Positions 34,192 through 46,355 of a stretch of DNA of 64,000 nucleotides are shown in pieces. Origin of the DNA: Purshia tridentata (Eukaryota; Streptophyta; Magnoliopsida; Rosales; Rosaceae). The number at the start of each line of letters is the position of its first letter. Position 1 is the first letter of the stretch. The stretch is from the NCBI GenBank assembly GCA_003254885.1, contig QANT01007639.1, positions 1-64,000 on the forward strand, read 5' to 3'. The position numbers and the translations under genes are program-made. The notes beneath the pieces are model-generated. The model searched no databases. It was not told where the DNA came from and worked only from the letters and a program-made list of their open reading frames with translations.

Positions 34192-37100
34192 TATCAGAGT
34201 TGCATGGGGAAAGAAGTAATGTTGAAGAAATATAGCTCCACAGAAACTTTCATGGCGAATAGACCAAAGTTCTTGGACAACAAACACGCTTATACAAAGA
34301 ATTGTTGCAGGCAGGCTTATACAAAGTACTGCTTTGAACTTTGAAGCATTCAATATGTGACTTTTTGGTAACAGTCAAATGCTGAATAAGAAGATAGCCG
34401 CCTGTATTATGCGAGAGCAAGCATTCTTTGGGATATAATAATGAAGAGGGTCCATCAATAAAAAATAAGTGGTGATTGAAACATGTTTCACAAATATATA
34501 TCTTATTGATTGATCAGGCAGTCAGTGCATGAAACGTGGTGCTTTATTTCATTGACTTGTGAAGATGGTAAGATACCATGCTATTTTGTGACCAAACTCC
34601 ATACTTCAGCATTAAAAATAAAACCCCTTTAGAAGGCCATTCCTTGAGTTGAGAGGTAATTGCTTACCTTTAGCAAGGTGTGGTCTAGATAAGCAGGAGT
34701 TATTATATAACAACTTGGCCCTGCATGTTCTGGGTACATTTTCCTTCTTACATGTCCACTTCTTGCTGTGGTAGGGAGGGATATATGACATAAGATTTTT
34801 ATAAAACAATATATTATAATTATATATATGGACTGTTCTGTCTTATTCCTTATACTTTGTTCTCACATAATTACATTGGAGAACCCACTTGTTTTCATTG
34901 GGTTGCAAAACTATTTATTCCTCAGGGACAGGACTGGTTGTTCCTGTACTTGCAAACATTGCCCTTTTCACCAACAAACAATCAAAGCCTTTTTGATGTA
35001 TGTGACAATATGTTTTCAAATATCAAGTTAATTTAGACCCAAAAATATCATGTTAATCGTAACTACTCGTAGATGTGATATATTTGGGTGTATTTTAAGA
35101 CCTTGTATCTTACCAAGGAATAGGTTACAGAAGAACTTTTCTCTCCTTGCTCAAAAGAATCACAGATGTAATAAGAACACATTAGTTACCACATAATTAG
35201 TTAGCTAATATAAATAGAAAATGTGATTTATGTAGTATTACTCTTTAACTATTTTCTTACTAAATTGTATCATTTTTTCTCTTAGGAAGACATGAAGCGT
35301 GATTTTGGAGTTTGGAACATGCAGCAAAATAATTCAAATATAAATTTTAGGTAACGTAATGATCACATCCAAGTATTTGATTCAAGGATGGGGTCCATCA
35401 TGTCCACGTGAGTGACTTCTTGTAAGTCTTTGAATCATTAATCAATGGATGCTTTTGTGATCAAGGTACGTAATCCTTGTGCAATTATTGGGTAATTACT
35501 TGGCTGATTCACGTTATTCAATCTTAATATTTTATATTATGGTAGATGAGGTGTCTCTGCTCTGCCTTTAATAATTTTGTTTCTTCTATTCATATTTCTA
35601 TCAAATATACATTTAAAATAAGGTTTGAACTCAGTCGTGCCAAAACATTGTTTCTTTTTAATTAGCGATGTAGTTGTCTTAATTAACAATTTCTTGTGAC
35701 TTGAACCAAATTATATGGGATCTTCGAATAATAACTACCAGTCCTGGTTGAGTATAAGGCCAAAAAAACACACTGAAAAAAGCAACCCCCTTGTTTAGGA
35801 ACATTCCCAGTTGCTTTGCGACATGAACAAGCGATGTAGCCTACGAATTCTTATATGATTTGTTGGGATTGGTCCAGCCCATGAGGTTTAATTAAACAAG
35901 CGATGTAGCCTACGAATTCTTATATGATTATGAGGGATAAACCAAGTACGTGTTATGATTATGTCTATTTCAATTTAGGGTAGTTTATGTATGGCCATCA
36001 AAGTATGTCATTTAATCGTATAATACTATATTAATTTGAAGTGTAGCCACGAGGCCATTCATATATATATCAACTGTATGATCATGATTTTAGATGACTT
36101 ATCCTCATAACCATTCTAGAAGCTAGAGAGAGTGATGGGTTCCGTTGATTGATTGTGGATAAAGTAATTAATATTTTATTGTAAGATAATTTGACAACAA
36201 CAAATATTCATATTAAATTTAGTTCATAGATTACATATTTAGTTAAAAAATAAATTTAATCGATGATTTCAATTTATAGTTTGATAACATAAATATTTTT
36301 TTTTAAATACCTTTTGATTTTCATATATATTCATATAAACTATATTATATGACATTAACACGCTGAGTACTATATCTCCTAGAAGTTTCAATCGAAAAAA
36401 AAAAAAAAAAATTCTCCTAGAGGTATCATTACATTCAGCAAGATGATAAAGTCAATAATCCAAAAGTCTGCAATAATATAGTAATCTCAAACGAAACCTA
36501 ACTAATAATTGTGAACATATATAACTCCATAATTATGATTTAATATGACCAAATAACCGAGCTTCTATCCAGATGTGGACAAATTAACAAACAGAAATAA
36601 TAGTCCTCTTTTTTTTCTTTTTTCTTTTTTTGTAGGTGATGGAAATAAATGGTCCAAAATAAGAGCTTGAATTTCATTTTTGTTGTGAATTAGAATTGAT
36701 TTAATTGGCTGATGATAAAATTTTCCTTTACACATAAGGATTCAAACCCTCTCCTCCCCTGTAAAAAAAATAATAATAATAATAAAGAAAAAACTTCTTT
36801 TTCTTTGCCATTGATAATTGAAACTCTTTCTATCGGTGATAGGTTTACGGCATATATGTCATCCTATGAATCAGCCAAGAAAATGGACAGCACGAAGATA
36901 ATATTGCAAATATAATTTGGTTTATATTGGATAGACCATTTATTAGGGAGAAAAAGTGAGTGCATATATGGACCATTAATTTTGTGCATTTTATATATCT
37001 CAATATGTTGAATAAAAAAAACCCTAATACCTAAGAATTTTATTTCAAGATCCACACGTAATCAAGTTCTTTTTAACATTGACAAAGTTTTTCCTTTGGA

Positions 37101-37225
37101 CTTGTGTAATTATTGATGTTTAACTTAATCTTTTTATTGACTTTCAAAAACCTTGCATGAAAACGACTAATATATGATAAGGAGACATATATGGGTTCTC
37201 TGTAATCTATTTGATTATTTCAAAA
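34192..37225. other. Gene-free DNA upstream of the receptor-kinase cluster
   Basis: AT-rich with homopolymer tracts (poly-A near 36396-36411) and a 35-bp direct repeat at 35826-35929. From about 36905 the sequence is related to that at about 38941, as part of the duplicated leader region of the receptor-kinase genes. No coding region is supported. Confidence 0.5.
35826..35929. repeat. 35-bp direct repeat, 69 bp apart
   Basis: AACAAGCGATGTAGCCTACG and the following 15 bases occur identically at 35826-35860 and 35895-35929. The 34 bp between them are unrelated. Exact identity suggests a recent local duplication. Confidence 0.9.
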
Positions 37226-38396
37226 TTTTCTAGAGTGAATACTTGAACCAGGGTGTTTTGTGTCTAGAACAAGCAGTTTGGTTAATAATGCCAGATCAAG
37301 AAATTATAAGCCCAGATTCAGTAGCAAAAACCCGGATTAACCTTTTAAATTAGGCCTAATTTAGTGTCCATCCTCACCACCTTTGGTCAAGGCCCAAGGT
37401 TCAAAACCCTTGTTAATTCAATTCATAAGAAGAGCTTTGTATATGCGTCCTTCCTCTATTCAAAAGCTGCAAGTGTCCTGTCCAAACCAAGACATGGACT
37501 TTCCAATTTTGTTCAATTTTTGTCTTTGGGGCAGAGGAAAGGCCCAAACTAAATTTAGTACAGGGTCCCATTTGAAGGGGAGGTGCTCGATCTTCTAGTT
37601 CTATCTGTATTGTGCTTTCTCTGAACAGTGAAATGAAATATAAAGTCAGTAAATTAATGGTAGTCTGCTATGAGCAGGAAATGAAATGTCTTGATCACAT
37701 TAATTATGCATCAAAATATTTTTCTAATTGTTCTGCACAATTTGAGATCAACTTTATCCCTAAGAATCCAATTACCCAAAAAAATCTATTCCTAAGAATC
37801 AGAATGGTTCACATTGTATAACCCCTAAGTTTTTTGTGGTCCTGCAATCAGTATTTGTTCTATATGTGATGGATTTCTTCATGTTTATACTTGGTTTTTA
37901 ATCTGCTCATTTTTATATGAAACCTGTATATAGATTATAGAACAGGATGAAGCATTCAGTCACGTACTCATTGTAGGTGGATTGTGTCTAAAATATATCA
38001 GGGATTCATTCTTTTATGCATGAGCACATGTGTTGAATCTGCAACACTACCCACTTTGTTCAATTTTAGTCTTTTGGTCAGAAGAAAAGCACAACCTAGG
38101 GTCCTAGACTGATTTCAGGGTCCATTTGAAAGAAAGGTGCTCTACTCTTCTATCTGTATGTGTTTTCTCTAGCTCAACAGTGAACAGAGAATAATCAAAT
38201 ATTAACTGTCAGAAAATTAATAATGGTCGTCGGCTATGAGTTGGATGAAACCTAAGAATCCACTTGCCCAAAAAAACCTCTACCCCTTAGTTTTTTATGG
38301 TCCCTATGCGATACATTTCTTCTTGTTTATACATTGGTTTTCGATTGCTCCTTGTTATATCAAACCTCTAAAAAGAATTATAGATTATAGAATAGG

Positions 38397-38617
38397 ATGG
38401 AGCATTCACTTACTCATTATAGGTGGAATGTGTTTAAACTTATTCATGGATTCATTCTTTTATGCATGAGCACAGGTCTGGAATCTGCAACACTACCCAC
38501 TTTGGGAAATGAGTTATATGATGACCGCCTGGCATTGCTAGACTTCAAGAAAAGAATAACTCAAAATCCTCTGCATATCATGAGCTCATGGAATGATTCC
38601 ATGGATTTCTGCAGTTG
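38397..38617 (+). pseudogene. N-terminal fragment of an LRR receptor-kinase gene
   Basis: The translation closely matches the first ~74 residues of the intact gene at 40046: signal peptide, GNELYDDRLALLDFKKRITQ, and MSSWNDSMDFCSW of the LRR N-terminal cap. It ends abruptly at about 38617, where sequence from the opposite strand of another receptor-kinase gene begins. No LRRs follow, so it cannot make a receptor. Confidence 0.85.
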
Positions 38618-38940
38618 GGTAGGTGATTCCACTGAACAAGCAACCCCAATTCTGAGTATTACAATCAGGCACTCTTGATTTAAGACATTTTTCCCAGCCC
38701 CACAATACATTTCTCTTCACTAATTAATTTATCATCTTCTCCTGCCCCTCCTTGGACAAACAATGGATCTAAAATTTCTGATATTTTTTCAGGTAATGCA
38801 TTGTTAAAAAAATTATGGAGTTGCAGTTTGTCCTCAAACATGTTGTCAGTGGGCTTCTTGCCGGTCAGAATCTGTACCCAAAGCTGTAAAGCTGTATACA
38901 TCGCCAAAAATTGTAGCCTTGCTTCCCATGCCATACTCTA
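38618..38940 (-). pseudogene. Kinase C-terminal exon fragment of an LRR receptor-kinase gene, inverted
   Basis: On the minus strand this matches the last exon of the gene at 46797-50134 (compare 46877-47200). It includes [35 protein letters not shown] and QGGAGEDDK. It lacks the final ~80 nt of that exon and stops just past the exon's 5' splice boundary. The reading frame is disturbed before the TGKKPTD motif. It is fused tail-to-tail with the plus-strand fragment at 38397-38617. Confidence 0.85.
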
Positions 38941-39239
38941 ATAATAAAATTTGGTTTATAGTGGGTAGACCATTTATTAGGGAAAAAAAGTGGGTGTTAT
39001 ATGAACCATTTTATAGGCTTTATACATCTCAATAATGATAATGATCTAAAAGTGGGTGCCATATGGACCACATTTTTGTAATTATTGATGCTAAACTTAG
39101 TCTTTTATTGACTTTCATAAACTCATATGATTGTACGTAAGACATGTATTGATGAAAACGACTACGTGAGGAGCGCATTGTATCTGGGTTCTAGTCGTGA
39201 GGTGTATCTGGGTTCTCTGAATTTTATTTGATTCAAAAT
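38941..39239. other. Copy of the 36.9-kb spacer
   Basis: It starts AATTTGGTTTATA..TAGACCATTTATTAGGG and matches the sequence at about 36913-37010 with small indels. This shows that the segmental duplication extends upstream of the leader module. Confidence 0.6.
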
Positions 39240-40045
39240 TCTCTAGAGTGAATACTTGAACCAGTGTTGTGTGTTTAGGAGCCCCATTTGTTTTAAATTT
39301 TTAAGTTAGATCACAAGAAAATTTGGTTACAAGCCCAGATTCAGTAGCAAAAAATAAGATTAACCTATCAATTAAGCCTAATTTAGTCTCCACCCTTGCC
39401 ACCTTTGGTCAAGCACCAAGGTCAATACCCTAGTTAATTTATATGAAGGTCCTCTATTCTAAACCTGCAGGTTTCCTGTCAAAACCAATACATAGACTTT
39501 CCAATTTTATTCAATTTCAGTCTTTTGGGCAGAGGAAAAGCCCAACCTAGATTGATTACAGGGTCCCATTTGAAAGAAGATGCTCTACTCTTCTATCTAT
39601 ATATGATTTCTCCCAACAGTGAACAGAAATTATCAAACTGTCGGCAAATTAATAACGGTCGGTTATGAGCTGGATGAAATGTCTTGATCACATTAATTAC
39701 TTTGCACAATTTGATGATTTGATCATCAACTTGTTGAGTTGGTATAAATCTCATGCGACCCACAAGGAAATAAATTGGCAGCTATTCTTTGACTTAGCTG
39801 GTTGATGCATTTAATATAAAGTTTGCATGGTTTGCTGAATGTTGACGAAAAATTCGAAAGCAGCTCAAAATTGTGAAAATATAAGGATGTGTTTCTAGTT
39901 GGTTGTTGTGCCACAATACTAGCTTTTTATGGTCCCTATCTGATACATTTCTTCTTCGTTTATACTTTGGTCTGCATGAACTTTGGTTTTTGATTGCTCC
40001 TTGTTATATCAAACCTCCATATAGAATTATAGATTATAGAACAGG

Positions 40046-43000
40046 ATGGACCTTTCACTTACTCATTATAGGTGGAATGTGTTTAAACTCCTTCATGTAT
40101 TCATTCTTTTATACATGAGAACAGGTCTGGAATCTGCAACACTACCCGCTTTGGGAAATGAGTTATCTGATGATCGCCTGGCATTGCTAGACTTCAAGAA
40201 AAGAATAACTCAAGATCCTCTGCATATCATGAGCTCATGGAATCATTCCATGAACTTCTGCAGTTGGGCAGGCGTGACATGCAACCAATCTACCAAAAGA
40301 GTCATGGTTTTGAACCTGGAAGCTCAAAAATTAGCAGGCACCATACCACCTTCCATAGGAAATCTTACTTATCTTACTGGAATCAACCTCATAAACAACA
40401 ACTTTCATGGTGAAATCCCTGAAGAAATAGGTCGTCTACTACACCTGCAATATCTCAACCTCACTCTCAATTCCTTTGGTGGGGAAATTCCAACTAATAT
40501 ATCTCAGTGTACCCAACTAAGAGTCCTTGATGTTGGTAGAAATGAGCTTACTGGGTCCATTCCGGCCCAACTCAGTTCATTGTTGCAGTTAACTCATCTA
40601 TTTCTTAATAGAAACAATCTCACTGGAACAATCCCAGATTGGATGGGCAACTTTTCTTCTTTGTATGCTCTATCTATTGGCATCAACAATTTTCAAGGAT
40701 TCATACCCAAGGAGCTTGGGCGCCTAACAGGCTTGGGAAGATTCATACTTGCGGGGAATAATCTGTCTGGTATGGTCCCTTCTTCAATCTATAACATTTC
40801 TTCCATATACTATTTCACTGTTACTGATAACCAACTGCATGGAGAGCTACCACAAAATGTAGGCATTACTCTTCCTAATCTGGAGATATTTGTTGGGGGT
40901 GTCAACAAGTTCACAGGAACTATTCCTGTATCATTGTTAAATGCTTCTAGACTTAGGCTTCTTGATTTTGCTGAAAATGGTCTCACTGGGAAACTCCCAG
41001 CTGAAAACCTTGGAAGCTTGAAAAACCTATCTAGAATAAACTTTGATGACAATAGACTGGGAAGTGGGAAAACTGGTGACCTGAATTCTCTAAGTTACCT
41101 GGCTAATTGTACTAGACTTGAGGTGTTGAGTTTTAGCCGTAATCGTTTTGGTGGAGAATTGCCACAATCCATAGCCAACCTTTCAACCCAACTAAGGATT
41201 TTTACTATGGGGGGTAACTTGTTACATGGAAGCCTCCCTGTAGGTATTGGAAATCTTGTTAACTTGAACAATCTGGGAATGGAACAAAACAATCTTGGTG
41301 GTAGTGTCCCTGATGTCATTGGGAAGCTTCAGAACTTAGAGGGACTGTATTTGAATCTTAACAAATTTTCTGGGCCAATCCCATCCTCTCTTGGTAACTT
41401 GACTTTAGTGACAAGGCTCTTCTTGGAGGGGAATAGATTTGAGGGAAGCATACCTCCAAGTCTTGGCAACTGCCGAAGTCTACTGATGCTTAACATGTCT
41501 AGTAACAATCTAAGTGGCACCATACCTAAAGAGCTTCTGGGGCTTTCATCCCTGTCAGTTTCTTTGTCCATGTCTAACAATTCTTTGAGTGGTTCACTAC
41601 CATTTGAAGTTGGTGCTTTGGTAAATCTCGCGGAGTTTGATCTATCAAGAAACAAGTTGTCGGGTGAAATCCCCGAAACCCTTGGCAAATGTATAAGTTT
41701 GGCTAGCTTGAACTTGGAGTGTAACGAATTTGAAGGAATAATTCCTCAATCTCTAGAGAAGTTAAGAGGCTTAGTAAAAATTGATATTTCACGCAATAAC
41801 TTATCTGGCCAGATTCCTGAATTTGTAGGCAAGTTTGGATCTCTTAAGCTTCTCAATCTTTCTCATAATGATTTTGAGGGTGAATTACCTAAAAAAGGGA
41901 TCTTCTCAAATGCAAGTGGTGTCTCAGTCCTTGGAAATGATAGGCTCTGTGGTGGCATCCCAGAATTACTTCTACCTGCATGCAAAAAGCCCCATTCATT
42001 TCAAGGACTACTTGCCCCAAAAGTTTTAATCCCTATTACTTGTGGACTTGCATTCATAATTGCTCTGTCATGCACCATTGCTGCTTTTTCAAAGGTGAAA
42101 AGGTCAAGAGATAAGCCTTCAAGTTCAAGTTCTTATGACGATTGGAAATCTGGTATCTCTTACTCAGAACTCGCTGAATCAACTAACGGGTTCTCCATGG
42201 ACAATCTGATTGGTACGGGAAGTTTTGGTTCTGTGTACAAAGGTGTACTTTCTGGTGATGGAACAATAGTTGCTGTTAAGGTAATAAACCTTCAACAAAA
42301 AGGAGCTTCCAAGAGTTTCGTGGATGAATGCAAGGCTTTAAGAAGTATAAGGCACCGTAATCATCTCAGGATCATAACTGTCTGCTCAAGCATTGATAGT
42401 CAGGGTAATGACTTCAAAAGTCTAGTTTTCGAGTTCATGGAAAATGGAAGCCTAGACCCGTGGCTGCATCCAAGAGATGATGAGCAATCTCAAGGTAAAA
42501 GATTGAGCCTCATCCAGAGACTGAATATTGCCATAGATGTTGCTTCTGCATTAGATTATCTCCACCACCATGGTGAAACGTCCATTGTTCATTGTGATAT
42601 AAAGCCAAGCAATGTTCTTCTTGATGAAGATATGGTAGCCCATGTTGGTGACTTTGGTTTAGCAAGGTTCCTCTTGGAAGCATCAAATGACTCCTCAAAA
42701 AGTCAAAGCATGTCATTTGGGTTAAAGGGTTCCATAGGCTACATTCCTCCAGGTATGTGTTTTTTATGATTCACATTTTTTCTTTTCCTAATAAATTATT
42801 ACGAAGCCAGATTAAAAGTCTCTATTGACCAAAAAGATGACTGCCTTTTTTTTTGGGAAAAGAATTATCAGCAAATTATATAACATAAATTTCATTTGAC
42901 TATGACATCCTAATGTATGCATTGAATGGCAGAATATGGCATGGGAGGTCAAGTTTCCATATTGGGAGATATGTATAGCTATGGGATATTGTTGCTTGAA

Positions 43001-43345
43001 ATGTTCACAGGAAAAAGACCTACTGACGACATGTTCAAAGATGGTCTAAGCATTCATCAATTTGCAGCCATGGCTTTGCCTGGTCATGTCATAGACATAG
43101 TTGACCCTACATTGCTCCTCGAAACAGATGATGAGGATGATGACAAATATGGAAATTACACACAAGAAAGACCAATAGCCAGTTTTGAGGATCCTGGTCT
43201 TGTCAAAAGAAGAAGATTGGAGGAATGCTTGGTTTCAGTGATGCAGATAGGACTCTCATGCTCTGCAATATCAGCAAGAGAGCGAATGCGTATGGATATC
43301 GTTGTCAACAAAATGAAGGCAATTAAAGATTCATATCTCAAATGA
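40046..43345 (+). CDS. LRR receptor-like kinase, subfamily XII (EFR/Xa21-like), non-RD
   Basis: A plasma-membrane pattern-recognition-type receptor. Two exons (40046-42752 and 42933-43345) join through CCA G|AA TAT into PPEYG and give 1039 aa. Order: signal peptide (to about residue 32); LRR N-terminal cap with FCSWAGVTC; about twenty-one LRRs of the plant LxxLxLSxNxLxGxIP type; the C-terminal cap near ELLLPAC; a membrane segment (APKVLIPITCGLAFIIALSC); and a Ser/Thr kinase. Kinase motifs are [27 protein letters not shown] (Cys instead of Arg before the catalytic Asp, hence non-RD) and GDFGLARF. The single intron position is typical of subfamily XII. Non-RD kinases of this type usually act in innate immunity with SERK co-receptors. 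RHRNHLRI replaces the usual RHRNLVKI. The gene looks intact. Confidence 0.93.
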
Positions 43346-43807
43346 GTCAAATTTAAGAAGCAGCAGCAACCGATATACAAGATGGGCCAAATCTGTTGCC
43401 TAATCTCAATATAGCCCCATCTATATGCAAGAAATAATTCAGTATTAATCTTATTTGTATCAATGTATGTGGTATAATGTAAGGTTGAATTTAGCGTTTT
43501 ATATAGCAAAACAGAATAATGTAAGTGACATCATGTAATTGCAGTGTGTCCCACTACTAATAAATCTAACGTACCAATATCACTTCATCATTTAAGGGGG
43601 TTTTATCTTAAATGCATCTATGCTACTAGTAGTGGATCTCCAACTTGTATATTGATGACTTTGGAATCACTTTTCCGATGTGAGACTTACTCCACCCACA
43701 CCCATGGCTTGGGTCGAGCCACACAACTCCAACACAATTCCTTGACAAAATGACTGACGTCCATTTATATTAGTCTCTTTTGTGTGCTTTCCCTTTCCAT
43801 TGTGGCA
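43346..43807. other. Spacer between receptor-kinase gene and pseudogene
   Basis: 3' end of the intact gene followed by about 300 bp of unassigned sequence (43540-43800) that differs from the flanking receptor-kinase homology. No gene was seen. Confidence 0.5.
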
Positions 43808-44232
43808 GCGGAAAGCAATTATTTGAGAAGTAGTATCCCTGAAGTAACTGGGAGGCTTTAGAAGTTAGGGGTACTGAATTTGAATACTAACAAATTTTCT
43901 GGGCCAATCCCTTCCTTCCTTGGTAACTTGACTTCATTGACGAAGCTCTTCATGGAGAACAATAGGTTTGAGGGAAGTATACCTCCAAGTCTTGGAAACT
44001 GCAAAAATTTACTGGTGCTTAACCTTTCTAGTAACAATGAATGGCACCATACCTAAAGAGGTTACGGCTTGGAAGAAATAGACTTTTCGCACAAGGCACA
44101 ATAACTTGTCTGGTAAGATTCCTGAATTTGTAGGCAAGTTTGGATCTCTTAAGCAACTTGGTCTTTCTCATAATCATTTTGAGGGGGAATTGCCTAAAGA
44201 AGGGCTTTTTTCAAATGCAAGTGGTGTCTCAG

Positions 44233-44983
44233 TGTTGTGTTTTTTGGCTCGCTTAAAGGGTTTGGGAGTCCATAGAAGTGTCCTTGGACATTTGGGTGAA
44301 GTTAGGAAGGCTGGAAAAGATTCGTGATAGGTGGATCAACAAAGGAAGGCGAAAACGCATAAGAGTGTCCCAGAGGACCAGTCCTACATGGGAAAAATGG
44401 GCGTTTCAAGATGGAAGCCTCTGGAGGACCGGTCCTAGGCATGAGAGGATGGGTCCTCTGGGGTGTTTTTCGGGGTTCTCATGTCGTAGATACTGTAGGA
44501 CTGATCCTACCCCTTGGAAGACCGGTCCTACGCGTCCTGGAAGTGGCATGCTCTCTGTGGGACCGATCCTATGGCCATGGGATCGGTCCTACACGTGGTC
44601 ACTATGTTTTTCTCCTAGTTTGTGGAGGAATTATGCTTCCTAGTTCACCCCTAAATGTATTCTAAAGCCTATGAGTATAAATAGGTTCTTTAGACTCAGA
44701 AAATCCTAATACCAACATTAAGAAAGTTAGCTAAAAGTGTGAGAGATAGATTAAGACCTATTGTGAGAGAGAATTTGTGTGATCATTATAATTCCTTCTC
44801 AAAGTTAGTGAAATCTATTGGGTGCTCACCGTGGACGTAAGCAATTGCTGAACCACGTTATATTTGGTGTTCTTATTCCTTTATATTTGTTATTTTACTT
44901 TCTTTGCAAGTTTCATCGAATTCATCTAGAACAAGATCTGTAGAGGGAAGGGTTAAATTGCTTTGAGTAATTTAATCTCAACA
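44233..44983 (+). mobile_element. Solo LTR, probably of a Ty1/copia-type retrotransposon
   Basis: A 751-bp insertion in the receptor-kinase pseudogene. It begins TGTTG and ends CAACA (short inverted ends), and is flanked by 5-bp target duplications, CTCAG (44228-44232) and CTTAG (44984-44988). The intact paralogue has only one such site. A TATA-like AGTATAAATAGG near 44673 and the closing stretch with CACCGTGGACGTAAGC and GAACCACGTTATATTTG look like an LTR R-U5 region of copia type. No internal retrotransposon genes are present, so it is a fossil left by recombination between LTRs. It is younger than the gene duplication it interrupts. An array of six palindromic motifs lies inside. Confidence 0.82.
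44375..44591. repeat. Six copies of a palindromic GGACCGGTCCTA motif inside the LTR
   Basis: Matches lie at 44375-44386, 44426-44437, 44498-44509, 44519-44530, 44560-44571 and 44580-44591. The consensus core GGACCGGTCC is a perfect palindrome, and individual copies deviate at one or two central positions. Spacing is irregular (51, 72, 21, 41 and 20 bp). They lie upstream of the TATA-like element, so they are placed like an enhancer array in the U3 part of the LTR. Confidence 0.85.
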
Positions 44984-46355
44984 CTTAGTTCTTGGAAATG
45001 ATAGGCTCTGTGGTGGCATCCCAGAATTACTTCTACCTGCACAAAAACCCCAGTCATCTCAAGGACTACTTTAAAAGTAGTAATCCCTATAACTTGTGCA
45101 CTTGCATTTGTAATTGCTCTGTTATATTTCATTGGGTACCTCTTACTTGGAACTCATCGAATCAATTGATAGCTTCTCTTTGCACAATCTGATTGGTTCG
45201 GGAAGTTTCAATTCTGTATACAAAGGTGTAATTTCTAGTGACGGAACAGTAGTTGCTGTTAAGGTAATAAACCTTCAACACCAAGGAGCTTCCAAGAGTT
45301 TCGTCTATGAATGCATGGCTTTAAGAAGTATAAGGCACCGTAATCTTCTGAAGATCATAACTGTCTGCTCAAGCATTGACAGTCAGGGAAATGACTTCAA
45401 AAGTCTAGTTTTTTAGTTCCTGGGAAATGGAAGTCTAGACCCAAGGCTGCATCCAACAGATGATGAGAAATCTCAAGGTAAAAGATTGAGCCTCATCCAA
45501 AGACTGAATATTGCCATAGTTGTTGCTTCTGCATTATATTATCTCCACCACCATAGTGAAACGTCCATTGTTCATTGTGATCTAAAGCCAAGCAATGTTC
45601 TTCTTGATGAGGATTTGTTAGCCATGGTGATTTTGGTTTAGCAAGGTTCCTCTTGGAAGCATCAAATGATTCCTCCAACAATCAAACCATGTCAGTTAGG
45701 CTAAGAGGTTTGATTCCTCCAACATTCTTTTAGGTATGACTTCTTATGATTCTCATTTTTCCAGATTTAAGTCTCTATTGGGTAATGGGAGAGGATTGGG
45801 TTCGATTCTCTCAACTAAGATTTTAGTCTTAATCGATCAAAAAGATAGCTGCTTCTTTTTTCCTAGAAAAGAAGTACCAGAAAAATCTTAAATTATATGT
45901 AAATTCTAAAGATTATCTGACTATGACATCCTAATTGGCTGAGTATGGCATGGGTGGGCAAGATTCCATTCCGGGAGATATTTATAGCTATGGAATACTG
46001 TTGCTAGATATGTTGTCAGGAAAAAGACCTACTGATGAGGTGTTCAAAGATGGTCTAAGCATTCACCAATTCATGGCCATGACTTTGCCTGACCGTGTCA
46101 TTGACAGAGTTGACCCTTCATTGCTCCTAGAACAAGATGATGACGAAAAATACGGGAATGGCATACAAAAAAGACCAATAAACAGGTATCAGGATCCCAA
46201 TCAAGTCAAAGAAAAAAGGTTGGAGGAATGCTTGGCTTTAGTGGTGCAGATAGGACTCTAATGTTCTGCAATATCAGCAAGAGAGTTGATGCTTATGGAT
46301 GTCGTTGTCAAAAAAATGAATACTATTAGATACTTGTATCTCAAATTTAAGAAAA

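Larger units (their letters stand above)
37226..40260 (+). repeat. Triplicated leader and N-terminal module of the receptor-kinase genes
   Basis: Three related blocks lie at about 37226-38058, 38059-38617 and 39240-40260. Each carries a TTCAATTT..GTCTTT..GGGTCC..TTTGAA stretch (near 37513, 38059 and 39509). Each then runs towards GAATCTGCAACACTACCC of the signal-peptide region (38034, 38480, 40131). In the first block, the N-terminal coding remnant switches at CCACTTTG straight into leader sequence of the next block, as expected of unequal exchange. The third block leads into the intact gene at 40046. Confidence 0.75.
43808..46355 (+). pseudogene. LRR receptor-kinase pseudogene, truncated, interrupted by a solo LTR
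   Basis: Sequence homologous to the gene at 40046 resumes in the middle LRRs (counterpart near 41285) and runs to the kinase end. The signal peptide and first half of the LRR domain are missing. The part before the insertion (43808-44232) has frame changes among the LRRs. The part after it (44989-46355) retains IGSGSFNSVYKG, VAVKVINLQHQG and HCDLKPSN. It has a stop after the DFKSLVF region (about 45414), a deletion in the DFG region near 45625, and an early stop near 46259. The intron between the two kinase exons is still recognisable. It is non-functional, although read-through fragments could be transcribed. Confidence 0.88.

Noticed and set aside
34192-34353. 54-codon upstream extension of the glycosyltransferase
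   Set aside because: The extension begins with TTG and contains no ATG; the double ATG at 34191-34186 sits just before the expected membrane anchor.
44278-44643. 121-codon open frame inside the solo LTR
   Set aside because: Its composition reflects the repeated GGACCGGTCCTA motifs; it has no protein family signal.
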